A stretch of 64,000 nucleotides of DNA from contig OZ024857.1 of the NCBI GenBank assembly GCA_964017155.1, positions 260,201-324,200 of the forward strand. Reading direction: 5' to 3'. The position numbers were made by a program, and so were the translations under genes. Within the stretch, counting starts at the first letter, position 1. Each line of letters starts with the position of its first letter. The notes beneath the pieces were generated by a model. The model was not told where the DNA came from, made no database searches, and worked only from the letters and a program-made list of their open reading frames with translations. This DNA is from Oasisia sp. SBJ-2009 (lineage: Eukaryota; Annelida; Polychaeta; Sabellida; Siboglinidae). Below are positions 61,901 through 64,000 of this stretch, in pieces.

Positions 61901-64000
61901 GTCCGACTTGTACATAAGTGCCAAATAGTGAAATACTGAAAACAAATTGAGAGTATACGTGCTTTTATGAGAGAGTGCGCGTGAAGTTGCGCGGCCGCAA
62001 GTGTAGGCATTAATGTACAAGTCGGGCCCACCTCAATTTTGGTATTATAACTGTATCTTTGCTAACATTTGATACTTGATTTTGTTAATTCAATCAATTA
62101 TAATCATCTTGCGCATATTAATGTTTTATATACAGCGCGTCCTAGCAGACTTTTGAGGTCGAAAAGACAGCGTGGTCGGCATAAACAAACTGTTTATCGC
62201 TCATTTCATATGCACAGCGCAGTAACATGCACCTCTGCGCTTGCGACTGGCACAATTCGCGCTGTCTTTTCGACCTCAACAGTTTGCCAAGACGCGCTGT
62301 TTATAAAACATAAATACGCGCAAGATGATTATAATTGAATGAATTAATTTAATCAAGTATCAAATGTTGGCAAAAATACTGATATAATAGCAACATTGAG
62401 GTGGGTCCGACTTGTACATAAGTGCCAAATAGTGAAATACTGAAAACAAATTGAGAGTATACGTGCTTTTATGAGAGAGTGCGCGTGAAGTTGCGCGCCC
62501 GCAAGTGTAGGCATTGATGTACAAGTCGGGCCCACCTCAATTGTTGTATTATAACTGTATCTTTGCCAACATTTGATACTTGATTTTGTTAATTCAATCA
62601 ATTATAATCATCTTCCGCATATATATGTTTTATAACCAGCGCGTCTCAGCAGATTTTAAGGTCGAAAAGACAGCGTGGTCGGCATAAACAAATTGTTTAT
62701 CGCTCAATTCATATGCACAGCGGAGTAACATGCACCGCTGCGCTTGCGACTGGCACAAATCGCGCTGTCTTTTCGACCTCAAAAGTTTGCCAAGACGCGC
62801 TGTTTATAAAACATAAATACGCGCAAGATGATTAAAATTGAATGAATTAATTTAATCATGTATCAAATGTTGGCAAAAATACTGATATAATAGCAACATT
62901 GAGGTGGGTCCGACTTGTACATAAGTGCCAAATAGTGAAATACTGAAAACAAATTGAGAGTATACGTGGTCGGCATAAACAAACTGTTTATCGCTCATTT
63001 CATATGCACAGCGCAGTAACATGCACCTCTGCGCTTGCGAATGGCACAATTCGCGCTGTCTTTTCGACCTCAAAAGTTTGCCAAGACGCGCTGTTTATAA
63101 AACATATATACGCGCAAGATGATTATAATTGAATTAATTAATTTAATCAAGTATCAAATGTTGGCAAACATACTGATATAATAGCAACATTGAAGTGGGT
63201 GCGACTTGTACATAAGTGCCAAATAGTGAAATACTGAAAACAAATTGAGAGTATACGTGCTTTTAGGAGAGATTGCGCGTGAAGGTACGCGCCCGCAAGT
63301 GTTGGCACTTATGTACAAGTCGGGCCCACCTCAATTTTGGTATTATAACTGTATTTTTGCCAACATTTGATACTTGATTTTGTTAATTCAATCAATTATA
63401 ATCATCTTGCGCATATTAATGTTTTATATACAGCGCGTCTTAGCAGACTTTTGAGGTCGAAAAGACAGCGTTGTCGGCATAAACAAACTGTTTATCGCTC
63501 ATTTCATATGCACAGCGCAGTAACATGCACCTCTGCGCTTGCGACTGGCACAATTCGCGCTGTCTTTTCGACCTCAACAGTTTGCCAAGACGCGCTGTTT
63601 ATAAAACATAAATACGCGCAAGATGATTATAATTGAATGAATTAATTTAATCAAGTATCAAATGTTGGCAAAAATACTGATATAATAGCAACATTGAGGT
63701 GGGTCCGACTTGTACATAAGTGCCAAATAGTGAAATACTGAAAACAAATTGAGAGTATACGTGCTTTTATGAGAGAGTGCGCGTGAAGTTGCGCGCCCGC
63801 AAGTGTAGGCATTGATGTACAAGTCGTGCCCACCTCAATTGTTGTATTATAACTGTATCTTTGCCAACATTTGATACTTGATTTTGTTAATTCAATCAAT
63901 TATAATCATCTTCCGCATATATATGTTTTATAACCAGCGCGTCTCAGCAGATTTTAAGGTCGAAAAGACAGCGTGGTCGGCATAAACAAATTGTTTATCG
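49900..64000 (+). repeat. Right-family mosaic with copies offset by 7,594, 6,070 and 5,063 bp
   Basis: 49.9-52.2 kb matches 57.5-59.8 kb at +7,594 (rare marker CCGATTTGTAC at 50,757 and 58,351). 53.2-54.5 kb matches 59.3-60.6 kb at +6,070 (CTCATTTAATATGC; ATTTAATATG at 53,601 and 59,671). 55.3-57.2 kb matches 60.3-62.3 kb at +5,063 (GCAGAGCGGAG at 56,127 and 61,190). The difference between the last two offsets, 1,007 bp, is explained by two extra units at about 54.5-55.5 kb in the first copy. Beyond 62.3 kb the sequence matches 41.1 kb onward at an offset of 21,192 bp. Confidence 0.82.
62947..63237 (+). repeat. 291-bp unit lacking the left arm (7)
   Basis: Same junction, 15.7 kb away from the nearest other copy. 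It is preceded by TTAATCATGTATC as at 41,661, which ties it to the trimers at 40.7-43.3 kb. Confidence 0.92.

Larger units (their letters stand above)
1..64000 (+). repeat. 504-bp tandem satellite array filling the whole window (about 131 copies)
   Basis: The same unit recurs head to tail from the first base to the last. With the unit phased on AAACAAATTGAGAG, copies start at 1, 505, 1009, 1513, 2017, 2521, 3025 and so on to 63,742, where the last is cut by the window edge. Most copies are 504 bp. Many right-half copies are 503 bp, eight are 518 bp, seven are 291 bp, and two fused dimers lack 187 bp. Spacers A and B, which fix polarity, lie on the same strand throughout, so no inverted copy is present. 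Neighbouring copies differ at a few to a few tens of positions, while copies in equivalent HOR positions can be almost identical: 1-504 and 1513-2016 differ at one base that I noticed. I see no unique sequence. A eukaryotic heterochromatic satellite is the natural reading; the host and chromosomal location cannot be inferred. Confidence 0.97.

Noticed and set aside
1..64000. CRISPR array or other prokaryotic repeat system
   Set aside because: The repeat unit is 504 bp with no short direct repeats separated by unique spacers, and no associated genes are present.
1..64000. Ribosomal DNA, histone cluster, telomeric or subtelomeric simple repeat
   Set aside because: No recognisable rRNA, 5S or histone sequence is present, and no short telomere-type repeat was seen.

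Overview
The window is one uninterrupted tandem array of a satellite DNA. I see no gene, RNA gene, CRISPR array or intact autonomous mobile element. The basic monomer is 504 bp and about 38% G+C (192 of 504 in the copy at 505-1008, hand count). About 131 copies run from the first base to the last, all in the same orientation, so the array continues beyond both ends. Long satellites with nested higher-order repeats (HORs) are typical of eukaryotic heterochromatin (centromeric, pericentromeric or subtelomeric). Nothing here identifies the species. CpG is not depleted (24 in one monomer, hand count), which argues mildly against a heavily CpG-methylated germline.

The most notable feature is the architecture of the monomer. 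It consists of two arms of about 169 bp in inverted orientation, aligning without gaps at about 90% identity. Two unrelated single-copy spacers separate them: spacer A (87 bp) inside the unit and spacer B (79 bp) between units. Every arm can therefore pair with a neighbour on either side. The array is a continuous series of potential 169-bp stems, and a transcript of it would fold into long double-stranded RNA.

Layout. (1) 1 to about 38.3 kb, left family: variants of the 504-bp unit arranged as a mosaic of HORs. A six-unit block of 3.0 kb occurs three times (near 1, 17,770 and 33,391). A 3,845-bp block containing a fused dimer with a 187-bp deletion is tandemly duplicated at 3.9-11.5 kb. 1,008-bp dimers occupy 15.3-17.8 kb, a 2,519-bp pentamer 20.8-26.6 kb, and a 4,031-bp octamer 27.3-34.4 kb. 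(2) About 38.3-49.3 kb, right family: units with altered left arms and 291-bp units that have lost the whole left arm, organised mainly as 1,298-bp trimers and a 3,895-bp block. (3) 49.3-64 kb, right family continued: 503-, 504- and 518-bp units in interlocking copies at offsets of 7,594, 6,070 and 5,063 bp. One left-family unit is embedded at 49.4-49.9 kb, and the trimer organisation returns at the right edge.

The repeated 82-89-codon open frames are by-products of the repeat. They start at TTG, and the variants between copies mostly change amino acids. There is no gene system to reconstruct. The points worth a second look are the giant-palindrome monomer, the recurrent loss of one arm at short microhomologies, and the record of unequal exchange written in shared private variants.
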